The translations under genes and the position numbers were made by a program. A stretch of 64,000 nt of DNA from NCBI GenBank assembly GCA_963796325.1, contig CAWCLF010000003.1, forward strand, positions 372,001 to 436,000, given 5' to 3'. Source of the DNA: CAVYGN01 sp963796325. Lineage in GTDB: Bacteria; Spirochaetota; Brevinematia; Brevinematales; JAOACQ01. Numbering within the stretch: position 1 is the stretch's first letter; every line of letters starts with the position of its first letter. Below are positions 52,065 to 60,417 of the stretch, in pieces. The notes beneath the pieces were generated by a model. That model saw nothing but the letters and a program-made list of their open reading frames with translations, had not been told where the DNA came from and made no database searches.

Positions 52065-53276
52065 ATGGGTCAAACTTTAAAATTTGCCCTCAGGAATGTA
52101 ATGAGAAATAAAAAAAGGTCGTTTTTAACTGCAACATCAATATTTTTCGGCGCGGTCATTGTTGCATTTTCAATAGGCCTGATCAATGGAGTGATTGATA
52201 ATTATATAGGCAATACAATAGATTACCAGACAGGCGATTTAAAGATTACGACAAAGGGTTATCTAAAGTATGAACGCTTCATGCCTGTGGATGAAACCAT
52301 GACCGGGACCGAGGACCTGATTTCGAAGATAAAAAAGATTCCCGGAGTTGAAAGAGTTGAGGAAAGAATAAGATTCGGACTGCTGCTCGGCAAAAATGAG
52401 GATTCCGTACCGGCAGTGGGAATTGGCGGCAATCTTGAAAGTCCTAAACTGGATCTTAAACATAAGCTGATTTCAGGGCCCCTGCAAAGCGAGGGTCTCT
52501 ACCTTGGATATGTCCTTGCCGACAAGCTTCATGTTAAAATCGGGGATGAAATTTTGATAGCTTCATTCAATACCGCTGAAGGGGGGGTCGGCGGGATCAA
52601 AATGAAGATAAAAGGACTCCTGAGCTTCGACATCGGGGTTTTCGACCGCCGGTTTTTTTTCCTGGACCTTGGCAATGCAAGGAAACTTTTAAAAATGTTC
52701 GGATAGGACTCCGAGATTTATATTTATTCAAAAAGAGGTGCTTCAGTATCGTATATACAAAACAGGATAAACATGTTTCTGCCTCATGACCTGGTTGTCA
52801 GGAACCCGTCCCAGCAGATAGGCGGATTATTCGATCTTATGATAATTGTTAAGTATATATATTATTTTCTCGATCTTTTCATACTTCTTCTCGCTTCGTT
52901 TGTTGTTATCAGTACGATCATGCAGGCGGTATTCGAAAGGATAAGGGAGATCGGCACTCTCAAGGCTATGGGAATGACGGACAGGGAGATCTTTATTAAT
53001 TTCACTCTTGAAGGAGCCATTATCGGAGCGATCGGAGGAATACCGGGCTCAACTCTGGGGTATTTGATGGTTGTCCTGGCAGGCATCTCCGGTCTTCGTT
53101 TTGACCAGTTTAAACTAGTAGATTTCCCTATAAATTTTATTATTTACCCCTATGTCGGGATCGAGGTTCTTATCCTGACAATTGTCTTTTCCATCCTGAT
53201 GTCGTCGGCTGCTGCAATGTTGCCGGCAAAAACGGCAGGCAGGCTTACACCGGCTGAAGCGCTCCGGAAGCTTTGA
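52065..53276 (+). pseudogene. Second LolE-type permease, interrupted by an in-frame UAG
   Basis: A single frame from ATG 52065 (GGGAGG upstream) to TGA 53276 encodes a 402-residue permease paralogous to the preceding one, but codon 214 is TAG (52704-52706). The frame reads KLLKMFG, stop, DSEIYIYSKRG, within the end of the periplasmic domain. The N-terminal part has helix 1 (FLTATSIFFGAVIVAFSIGL); the C-terminal part has all three remaining helices, the coupling loop ERIREIGTLKAMGMTDRE and the PAKTAGRLTPAEALRKL end. The rest is undamaged, so the stop is recent, an error, or read through. An ATG at 52773 with AGGA upstream could restart translation and give the three-helix half. Confidence 0.85.
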
Positions 53277-53288
53277 ACGGCCCAGGCA

Positions 53289-53957
53289 TCAAAAGGATTT
53301 TTCGAAGATGAAAAGGCCTATTCCGATGAATTCGCTGTATTTATGGTAATTCATTTTCTCGATCTCCCAGCCGGGGCTTTTTCCCCTTGTCGCATAATAT
53401 ACATCCCACCAGGCGGGTTCGTAATATATCCTGTCAAAGACTCCGCTGAAGCCTATTCTTTCGAATTCGTAAATCATACTGTCGCGGTTAAGCACTTTTA
53501 TTTTTCTGTTTGCCCAGATATTCCACATATCTTTCGGCACCCGGTCTCCCATGAATATCACTTCAATAAGTATAATCCGTCCGTGCTGTTTCAGGACCCT
53601 GTACGCTTCCCTTATCCCTTTATCGAAAAAGCCTCCGAGCGCACCCATAGAAAATACATAATCGAAGCTCTTTTCAGGGAAGCGCAGATTTTCCCCGTCT
53701 CCTACCTCGAAATTCAGGTTCCTGGAATTGTATCCTTTTGCGATATTTATTGCATTTTCGTCAATATCTATTCCTGTAATATCGATTCCGTATTTAATTG
53801 CAAGGTAACTTTCAATTTCACCCGTGCCGCATCCAATGCTCAAAATCCTGTCCTTTTTTTTTATGTTAATGTGCTTTTCAGCTTCAAGCGTCAATTCGAT
53901 GCCGGCAGGGGTGACAATTCTTTTTCTCGGTATGTTCTTAAGAAATTTTTCCGGCAT
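53289..53957 (-). CDS. Class I SAM-dependent methyltransferase
   Basis: A 222-residue protein with the SAM-binding motif ILSIGCGTGEIESYL, the acidic loop ITGIDIDENAINIAKG, GDGENLRFPEKSFDYVFSMG, and the later HGRIILIEVIFMGD strand. The substrate is unknown; the C-terminal part (YEPAWWDVYYATRGKSPGW) is rich in aromatic residues and may form a lid. It is convergent with the permease gene (12 bp gap). Confidence 0.85.
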   Translation of the reverse strand: MPEKFLKNIPRKRIVTPAGIELTLEAEKHINIKKKDRILSIGCGTGEIESYLAIKYGIDITGIDIDENAINIAKGYNSRNLNFEVGDGENLRFPEKSFDYVFSMGALGGFFDKGIREAYRVLKQHGRIILIEVIFMGDRVPKDMWNIWANRKIKVLNRDSMIYEFERIGFSGVFDRIYYEPAWWDVYYATRGKSPGWEIEKMNYHKYSEFIGIGLFIFEKSF

Positions 53958-54027
53958 CGCAGCCTCCCGGCTTAATAATATATATAATTAAAAAATATGA
54001 AAATAGGGCTGTTTCGACAAATCTCCG

Positions 54028-54079
54028 CAGTCGACCGTCAACAGTCAATAGTCGACTGTAGACTGCCGACTGTCGACTG
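54028..54079. repeat. 7-nt repeat hairpin (copy C)
   Basis: Four units of 7 nt (CAGTCGA, CCGTCAA, CAGTCAA, TAGTCGA, 54028-54055) run directly into the reverse-complement arm (54053-54079: CGACTGTAGACTG, then CCGACTGTCGACTG). Arms match at 22 of 27 positions, with almost no loop. The same unit is found at 7286-7444 and 14143-14194. Confidence 0.8.
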
Positions 54080-54168
54080 ACGTATCATGCAAATTCAGCA
54101 GAAATATGCTATAATAAATGGTAATATTCTAAATTTTTTGCCCTGGAAAAATGGAGGATTGACAAATA

Positions 54169-54639
54169 ATGAATATAACGAAAAATATCGCGCTTGTAGC
54201 CCACGACAACTGTAAAAAGGACCTGGTGGAATGGGTTAACTGGAATTTCCTGGAGCTTCTGGACCATCAGCTTATATGTACGGGGACTACGGGAAAGCTT
54301 GTCGAGGAAACGCTTCTTAAAAAAAGCGATAATGAAAACCATCTGACAAAAAAAATCATTAAGCTTAAATCGGGCCCTTTCGGCGGCGATCAGCAGCTGG
54401 GCGCAATGATAGCAGACGGAAACATAGACATCCTCATCTTTTTCTGGGATCCGATGCAGCCTCATCCCCATGATGTCGATGTAAAAGCGCTTCTGAGGAT
54501 TTCCGTCCTGTATAACATCCCTACGGCATGCAACAGGTCGACTGCGGACTTTTTAATTTCATCGCCTTTGATGGCCGAGGAATATAAACCCGCCGTCATG
54601 GACTATACAAGTTACTTGAACAGGACTGTTGATTTATGA
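54169..54639 (+). CDS. mgsA: Methylglyoxal synthase
   Basis: A 156-residue enzyme with IALVAHDNCKKDLVEWV, ICTGTTGKLVEE, the phosphate-binding LKSGPFGGDQQLGAMIADG, and the characteristic ILIFFWDPMQPHPHDVDVKA containing the catalytic aspartate and histidine. It converts dihydroxyacetone phosphate to methylglyoxal and phosphate, a glycolytic bypass under phosphate limitation. GGAGG lies upstream of the ATG, and a terminator follows. Confidence 0.96.
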   Translation: MNITKNIALVAHDNCKKDLVEWVNWNFLELLDHQLICTGTTGKLVEETLLKKSDNENHLTKKIIKLKSGPFGGDQQLGAMIADGNIDILIFFWDPMQPHPHDVDVKALLRISVLYNIPTACNRSTADFLISSPLMAEEYKPAVMDYTSYLNRTVDL

Positions 54640-54700
54640 CCGCATACCTAAACTAAAAAACCCTTGCTTATTTATGTTTTTGTTCTAAGATATTGAAGTC

Positions 54701-54731
54701 TTTTACCGATTACGGTAAAATTCTTTTTTTT
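54701..54731 (+). terminator. Rho-independent terminator of mgsA
   Basis: TTTTACCG (54701-54708) pairs perfectly with CGGTAAAA (54713-54720) over a 4-nt loop and is followed by TTCTTTTTTTT. The stem is partly A-T, but the T run is strong. Confidence 0.75.
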
Positions 54732-54832
54732 ACATCAAACTGTACAGGTCAGTCCTGTTTTACAATAATTAACAACTTTATCGAAATATGTAAATTAATA
54801 AATATTGTGATTTCATCGGGGAGACGGGAATA

Positions 54833-55342
54833 ATGAAGGTTCAATTCAACTCGATAAAGCCTGAAGCTGTTGCCGGTAATGTTTTCCAGATAATCGGCTC
54901 GGATTGGATTGTCATATCTGCCGGAAGGATAGATTCATACAATATGATGACTGCAAGCTGGGGCGCAATGGGCGTTCTCTGGAACAGGAATGTATTTATC
55001 TGCTTCATCAGGCCGGGAAGATATACTTATGAATTTATAGAGAAACATAGCTATTATACAGTTAATTTTTTCTCACCCGAGCATAAGGAAAAGCTGGAAT
55101 ACTGCGGGACTCATTCCGGCCGCGAAGTCAATAAAATGAAAGAGTCCGGACTTACGCCGAGGCAGGCTCAAAACGGCACCGTATTTTTTGAAGAAGCCAG
55201 GCTCGTATTTGAATGTAAAAAAATTTATTACGACGACCTCGAGCCTCTTCATTTTCTTGATAAATTTATCGATGGAAATTACGAGCTGAAGGATTATCAC
55301 CGTCTTTACGCGGGAGAGATCGTCAATTGCCTTTCACGGTGA
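54833..55342 (+). CDS. Flavin reductase-like protein (FMN-binding split barrel)
   Basis: A 169-residue protein of the flavin reductase-like group (COG1853): VISAGRIDSYNMMTASWGAM near residue 30, VFICFIRPGRYTYEFIEKHS, and FSPEHKEKLEYCGTHSGREV. Such proteins bind FMN; many serve as flavin reductases or ferric reductases, but others only bind flavin. GGGGAGACGGG precedes the ATG. It is followed after 26 bp by a GGDEF-EAL gene, with which it may be co-transcribed; the link, if any, is unclear. Confidence 0.82.
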   Translation: MKVQFNSIKPEAVAGNVFQIIGSDWIVISAGRIDSYNMMTASWGAMGVLWNRNVFICFIRPGRYTYEFIEKHSYYTVNFFSPEHKEKLEYCGTHSGREVNKMKESGLTPRQAQNGTVFFEEARLVFECKKIYYDDLEPLHFLDKFIDGNYELKDYHRLYAGEIVNCLSR

Positions 55343-55367
55343 TCGTTACAGCTCAAGGGTTGGCAGG

Positions 55368-57398
55368 ATGCGTACAGTAGTCGGAAGAAGGATATACTTT
55401 ACATACTTTATCATTGTTTTCGCTGTTACATTGATCATAAGTTCTTTCTATTACTTCATTTCATATTATTATATGCTGCAGGGCATTGACGACAGGCTGA
55501 AAGGCGCGCTTTACGCATTTCAGGTTATCGACGGAGCGCCGGGGCCCGGGGATATACAAAACGAAAAACTGATGAAGAAGTTCGAAGAGAAAATCGCCCT
55601 TTTTAAGGTCAACGTAAATCTTTACAGTTTAACCATGACGATTCCTTACGGCACTAATTTTATTGCGGTTGATTCGGACAATGCTGCAGTATTGGAAAGG
55701 TCCGGCCCCGAGCTCGCGGAGGCTTTTAAATCAAAAAGTATGGTTATTGAGAAGGGTTTCCATAGTGTTCGGAAATCGCTGATCAGGAATGCCTACCTTC
55801 CGCTCATGGATAAAAAAGGCGAGGTTATCGCAGTTTTATCGGCGGGGTATGATCTTAAAAACTTCAGCAGTCTGCAGATCGCATTTATTCTTGCCGTTGT
55901 ATTTTTCCTGGGCATGAGTCTTGGATTCGGCCTGATATTGAGATTGCTCCTCGAGAAAACAGTTATAAAACCCGTAATGGAACTTAACAGGGGAACCAAT
56001 ATAATAGCGGGGGGGTTACTGGAGCATGTAATCGAGATCAATTCGAAAAACGAGATAGGCGAACTGGCGGATAATTTTAACAGGATGACAAGGAATTTAA
56101 GGGAGAGTTTTGAAAAAATCGAAAATTCGAACAGGAACCTTCTTGCCCAGCTCCTGACCGATCCCCTTACAAATACCCCGAACAGAAAAAAATTTCTGGA
56201 TGATCTTGCTCTCTGTTCAAATCCGGTAGTAATCATTTTTAATGTAGACTGTTTCCAGGAAATAAACGATTTTTACGGAACTGAAGTCGGGGATCTCATA
56301 TTGAAGGAGCTTGCCTACCGCCTGAAAGGTTTGAACCTGGGGATACCATACCGCCTCTACAAGATGCATGCTGATGAATATACAATATTGATCGACAGGG
56401 AATCCGAAATAAAGGAGCTCGAATACTGGGGCATATACTTTTCCGAAGAGATCATGGCCAATCCCATAATTTACAAGGAAACGGAGATTTATATAAATGT
56501 AAGCGTCGGCATAGGCATAGCCAGAGGAGAAACGACGGACCGCGGTAAGCTGGATATCGGCAGGGAAGCCCTCAGGAATGCCGATATGGCATTGAAGAGG
56601 GCCAAGGTATCGAGGAAAAAATATATCGTTTACCAGGATTACATGGAGATCGTCAAGGAATATGAGAATAATATTCTGTGGACAAAAAGACTTAAGAATG
56701 CCATAAAAGATGACCGCATCGTTCCTTATTTCCAGCCTATCCTGAACAATCACACCGGTAATGTCGAAAAATATGAATGCCTGATGAGGATGATCGATGT
56801 GAACGGCAATATAATTGCGCCGCTGAATTTTCTCAATACGGCTAAGAAGGCGAGGCTTTACAGGTATCTGACAAAAATGATGATAGAGAAGTCTTTCTTA
56901 TTTTTCAAATCCAATGACATTGAATTTTCACTTAATATTTCCCTGGACGATATAATGGATGAAAAGACCATAGGCTATCTTTATGAACAGCTTAAATCAA
57001 ACAGGGACATAGCCCGCAGGGCGGTCTTCGAACTCCTCGAAACAGAGAATATCGAGAATTACAAGGAAGTTATCGAATTTATCAGCTATGTAAAAAATCT
57101 CGGATGTAAAATCGCGATAGATGATTTCGGTACGGGTTATTCGAACTTTTCACACCTGATACATATGCAGATAGATTATATAAAGATCGACTCATCGCTA
57201 ATCAAGAATATAAACAATGACAAAAACTCCCAGGTCATTACAAAAACAATAGCAAATTTTGCCAGGGAGCTCGGTCTGGAAACCATTTCCGAATTCGTTC
57301 ATTCAAAGGAAGTCTATGATAAATGCCTCGAGATCGGCATCGATTACTCGCAGGGATACTATCTTGGAGAACCAAAAAACAGATTAGTACAGCTTTAA
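55368..57398 (+). CDS. Membrane HAMP-GGDEF-EAL protein
   Basis: A 676-residue protein with helix 1 (about 10-32), a periplasmic sensor of about 135 residues (cache-like, with VLSAGYDLKNF at its end), helix 2 (about 168-192), HAMP (to about 245, ENEIGELADNFNRMTRNLRE-like), then GGDEF and EAL. The GGDEF signature reads KMHADEYTIL, so it is degenerate and unlikely to make c-di-GMP. The EAL domain has KYECLMRM, FSLNISL, IDDFGTGYSN, YIKIDSSLI and YSQGYYLGEP, with the catalytic acidic residues present. It most likely hydrolyses c-di-GMP in response to an external signal. Its C-terminal two thirds are paralogous to 17705-19666. It overlaps ribE by 15 bp, convergent. Confidence 0.85.
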   Translation: MRTVVGRRIYFTYFIIVFAVTLIISSFYYFISYYYMLQGIDDRLKGALYAFQVIDGAPGPGDIQNEKLMKKFEEKIALFKVNVNLYSLTMTIPYGTNFIAVDSDNAAVLERSGPELAEAFKSKSMVIEKGFHSVRKSLIRNAYLPLMDKKGEVIAVLSAGYDLKNFSSLQIAFILAVVFFLGMSLGFGLILRLLLEKTVIKPVMELNRGTNIIAGGLLEHVIEINSKNEIGELADNFNRMTRNLRESFEKIENSNRNLLAQLLTDPLTNTPNRKKFLDDLALCSNPVVIIFNVDCFQEINDFYGTEVGDLILKELAYRLKGLNLGIPYRLYKMHADEYTILIDRESEIKELEYWGIYFSEEIMANPIIYKETEIYINVSVGIGIARGETTDRGKLDIGREALRNADMALKRAKVSRKKYIVYQDYMEIVKEYENNILWTKRLKNAIKDDRIVPYFQPILNNHTGNVEKYECLMRMIDVNGNIIAPLNFLNTAKKARLYRYLTKMMIEKSFLFFKSNDIEFSLNISLDDIMDEKTIGYLYEQLKSNRDIARRAVFELLETENIENYKEVIEFISYVKNLGCKIAIDDFGTGYSNFSHLIHMQIDYIKIDSSLIKNINNDKNSQVITKTIANFARELGLETISEFVHSKEVYDKCLEIGIDYSQGYYLGEPKNRLVQL

Positions 57399-57980
57399 GA
57401 ATTTTCCGGCATATTTTGCAAAAATATTGATCTCGATGTTGACAGGGTCTCCCGAATGTTTCAGGAGAAGCGACGTTTTAACTCCGGTTTCCGGTATTAC
57501 AGATACCTGGAAACCCGATTCGTCGATGCCGAACATTGTAAGGCTAATGCCGTCGACAGCTATGGAATCTTTTTCGACAAGGTACCTCGTTATCGACCGG
57601 TCCGCCGTAAAAGAGATTTGCCAGGCTTCACCCTTTTTCTGCATTGTCCTTATCCTGCCTGTGCCGTCCACATGCCCCTGCACGATATGACCGTCGAGAA
57701 AGCTCTGGAGCGTGAGAGAATGCTCCAGGTTAACCTTATTTCCCTGTCTCAGCGTTCCTATTGTAGTCTTATCCAGAGTCTCAAAACTCGAAAATACGGT
57801 AAATGAAAGTTTATCAGTTTCTTCAATGGTATGGCAGGCTCCATCTATTGCAACGCTCGATATTCCTTTTTCAAGTTCTGAAAGGAACTCGCTGCCGGAT
57901 TTTATTTGAAGTCTTTTACCCTGCGAAACGTTTTTTATCAGGGCTATTTCACCGCTATACCTTATGATACCGGTAAACAT
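57384..57980 (-). CDS. ribE: Riboflavin synthase alpha chain
   Basis: A 198-residue protein with two lumazine-binding domains (MFTGIIRYSGEIALIK and, at about residue 95, LDGHIVQGHVDGTGRIR, then DSIAVDGISLTMFGIDESGF). It dismutates two 6,7-dimethyl-8-ribityllumazine molecules to riboflavin and a pyrimidine product. GAGGAGG lies before the ATG. It is 11 bp after the DUF366 gene. No other rib genes (ribBA, ribH, ribD) are near, and no FMN riboswitch was noticed upstream. Confidence 0.95.
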   Translation of the reverse strand: MFTGIIRYSGEIALIKNVSQGKRLQIKSGSEFLSELEKGISSVAIDGACHTIEETDKLSFTVFSSFETLDKTTIGTLRQGNKVNLEHSLTLQSFLDGHIVQGHVDGTGRIRTMQKKGEAWQISFTADRSITRYLVEKDSIAVDGISLTMFGIDESGFQVSVIPETGVKTSLLLKHSGDPVNIEINIFAKYAGKFLKLY

Positions 57981-57991
57981 CGGTCCTCCTC

Positions 57992-58549
57992 TTATACGAC
58001 CCAGTTGACCTTGACCCTTGCAAATTCAATCCCTTCAAATTCCTCGGAGAACCTTTTAAGTATTAGAGCGGCGAATTCTTCGGGGGGTATTCCCATTTCA
58101 TCCAGGCATGAGATCTTTACAGGCGCCCCGGTCGGTTTTATATTCAGAGCGCTGTGTATTATTGTTGAAACAGGACTGGCTGTAGCTATCGATACGGACA
58201 ATTTCCTTCCGTCATAATAGAGGTCGTCCCCCCTGCGCCTTACAAAGGGGCCTTTAAGACTGATATTCAATTCCTCCATTACTATGGACATGAAAAGTCT
58301 TTGAAGGCAGATTGTCCCGGGAAGGTCGGTAATGAAGACCTCGATTATAAAATTAAGCATCTCGTCAGATTTGATCCCTTCCTCTGCTATGACGTCTTCA
58401 ATGTCCGCCATATTTTCAAGGCTTACGTCAACCGGTCCGACGAATGCGACGATGCTGTTGCCCGGCATACCGAAATTCTTGTATGCGAAATGGGAGCATA
58501 ACTGGGTGCCGTCGTATTTGATCCTTTTATCAATGAACCTGTTTATCAC
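57992..58549 (-). CDS. DUF366 family protein
   Basis: A 185-residue protein that matches DUF366 in length and motifs (KYDGTQLCSHFAYKNFGMPG, VAFVGPVDVSLENMADIEDV, RRRGDDLYYDGRKLSVSIAT). It has GTG as start codon, overlapping the queC stop in GTGA, with TGGAG upstream, so translation is coupled to queC. DUF366 proteins are most common in archaea; their role is unknown. Coupling to queC suggests a function in preQ0/queuosine metabolism or in handling purine-like substrates. Confidence 0.7.
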   Translation of the reverse strand: MINRFIDKRIKYDGTQLCSHFAYKNFGMPGNSIVAFVGPVDVSLENMADIEDVIAEEGIKSDEMLNFIIEVFITDLPGTICLQRLFMSIVMEELNISLKGPFVRRRGDDLYYDGRKLSVSIATASPVSTIIHSALNIKPTGAPVKISCLDEMGIPPEEFAALILKRFSEEFEGIEFARVKVNWVV

Positions 58550-59238
58550 TTAAAGCTCCAGCGGTTTCTGCGGGCAAACTCCTGGGTAAAACCGTTCTCG
58601 TTAAGAGCCCTTTTCAGCCTCTGGCATGATTCGCATCTTCCGCACATCCTTTCTTCCCCCCTGTAGCAGCTCCAGACATATTCGAAAGGCGCGTCGATCT
58701 CTATGCCCAGTTTTACTATCTCATTTTTAGACATATCGATCGTATAGCTTTTAACCTTCGGATGCTTAAGGGTGGAAAATCTGAACGCTTTGTTTGTCCT
58801 GTCGATAAATTCAGGGCTGTTGTCGGGAAACGTACTGCCCTCTTCCCTGTTGAAGCCTGTGATAATAAGATCGATTCCGTACCTGTCGGCATAAGCTCCG
58901 GCAATACTCAGGAAAACCCCGTTTCTGTTCGGAACCCAGACGGCTTTTGCACTTTTTATGGAATAGCTGCTGTCATCCAGTCTTTTTTCATTAAAATCAG
59001 GAATATTATTCCTGGAAAGAGCCAGATCCATATCCGAAAGAAAGGGCAGGGGTATGACATGGTGAAGTATTTTATACCGTTCCGACACAAGACGGGTGGC
59101 CTTGATCTCTTTTACCCTGCTCGACTGGTTGTAATCGAATGTAAGTATAAGCTCCACATCGGTATTAAGCATAGCCTTTTTGAAATTTACTACCGAATCA
59201 AGTCCGCCCGACAGAAGGACGATGGATTTTTTCTTCAT
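58546..59238 (-). CDS. queC: 7-cyano-7-deazaguanine synthase
   Basis: A 230-residue N-type ATP pyrophosphatase with the PP-loop VLLSGGLDSVVNF and, later, WVPNRNGVFLSIAGAYADRY, and the C-terminal zinc-binding cysteines in CYRGEERMCGRCESCQRLKR. It converts 7-carboxy-7-deazaguanine to preQ0 with ATP and ammonia on the way to queuosine. queD, queE and queF are not in the window. It overlaps the DUF366 gene by 4 bp. Confidence 0.95.
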   Translation of the reverse strand: MKKKSIVLLSGGLDSVVNFKKAMLNTDVELILTFDYNQSSRVKEIKATRLVSERYKILHHVIPLPFLSDMDLALSRNNIPDFNEKRLDDSSYSIKSAKAVWVPNRNGVFLSIAGAYADRYGIDLIITGFNREEGSTFPDNSPEFIDRTNKAFRFSTLKHPKVKSYTIDMSKNEIVKLGIEIDAPFEYVWSCYRGEERMCGRCESCQRLKRALNENGFTQEFARRNRWSFK

Positions 59239-59310
59239 AATCCGGCCTCTCTGTCATTATTATATTACATTTTCAAAAAAATCTAAAACTATTGATGTCA
59301 ACAGCCGGTT

Positions 59311-60357
59311 CTAACGGATGATTTTTCCGTTTTCGACTCTGTATATAAAGGCCGGTTCGTCAATTCCCGATAAAAGATCTGCCGATGTCGCAGTCAGGAA
59401 CTTCTGGTAAAGGACAGTCTTTTCAAGGAATATCTTCTTCGACCTGCCGTCCATTTCAAGCAGGACGTCGTCAAGGAGGAGCACCGGCTTGCCGGCGTTT
59501 TTATCGAAAGTTTCAAGGAGACTCAGTTTGAGTGCAAGAGCCAGGAGCCTCATCTGACCCCTCGATGCGAAGGATTTTGATTTTTTATCAAGCTTACGGA
59601 TTTCAAAATTGTCCCTGTGAGGCCCGGCAAGAGACGTTTTCCTGATTTTTTCAAGACCCGATATTTCCTGCAGGGCTCTTGCAAACGAAGTCTCTATACC
59701 ACCTTCGATTTTGAAGGTGTTGAAATATTTCAACTCGATATCATCGCTGTAAAATTCTCTATATATGTCCTTTATCCTCGATCCTATGTTCCTCATAAAT
59801 AAAATTCTTTTTTCTATAATCCGGCTTCCTGTTTTAATAAAATCATCGTTCCAGAGATAGACTTCACCGGGAGAAAGTTTAAGCTGCGCGTTTCTCTGTC
59901 TCAATACGTTCTGATAAAGTAAAAGACTCCCGGCATAATCCCTGTCGAATAGAGACAGCGTCCTGTCCATAAAATCCCGGCGCTCTTCAGGAGCGCCTGT
60001 TACGATCGCGATATCGTCAGGCAGAAAAACGACCGCCGGTCCGTCATGTAAAAACTCAATCCTCCCGACGGACTGGTTGTTTTGCCTGAGTATTTTTTTT
60101 TGAAAAGAATATCCTATTTCCTTTTTATTGCCGTCAAATTCTCCGCCGATATAAAAGGAATTCATATCCCACCGGATCAGGTCTTCCATGGGAACTTTCC
60201 TGAAGGGCCTGCCCTGCGATAAAACAAAAACGGCTTCAAGGAAATTTGTCTTGCCGCTGCCGTTCGCTCCAAGAAGGAGGTTGAAATTACCGAAATTGTT
60301 TAATTCGAGGCTTTCGTAATTTCTGAAATTAAGAATTTTAATTGCTTTCAAACTCAT
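59311..60357 (-). CDS. recF: DNA replication and repair protein RecF
   Basis: A 348-residue SMC-like ATPase. The start MSLKAIKILNFRNYESLELN and Walker A GANGSGKTNFLEAV are clear, as is the signature FASRGQMRLLALALKLSLLE and Walker B PVLLLDDVLLEMDGRS. RecF with RecO and RecR loads RecA at gaps. In many bacteria recF lies beside dnaA, dnaN and gyrB, but not here; it follows a LysM lipoprotein gene by 60 bp. Confidence 0.95.
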   Translation of the reverse strand: MSLKAIKILNFRNYESLELNNFGNFNLLLGANGSGKTNFLEAVFVLSQGRPFRKVPMEDLIRWDMNSFYIGGEFDGNKKEIGYSFQKKILRQNNQSVGRIEFLHDGPAVVFLPDDIAIVTGAPEERRDFMDRTLSLFDRDYAGSLLLYQNVLRQRNAQLKLSPGEVYLWNDDFIKTGSRIIEKRILFMRNIGSRIKDIYREFYSDDIELKYFNTFKIEGGIETSFARALQEISGLEKIRKTSLAGPHRDNFEIRKLDKKSKSFASRGQMRLLALALKLSLLETFDKNAGKPVLLLDDVLLEMDGRSKKIFLEKTVLYQKFLTATSADLLSGIDEPAFIYRVENGKIIR

Positions 60358-60417
60358 CAGTTTTTCCGGCTTAAACCCTTCCTGGATAAATGAGCGGGAG
60401 CTCTTTAAATATCAATA

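Noticed and set aside
52704..52706. UAG as pyrrolysine or a reassigned codon
   Set aside because: UAG ends several normal genes here (rplM, the first GGDEF-EAL gene, the LolD-type ATPase), and no pyrrolysine genes are seen.
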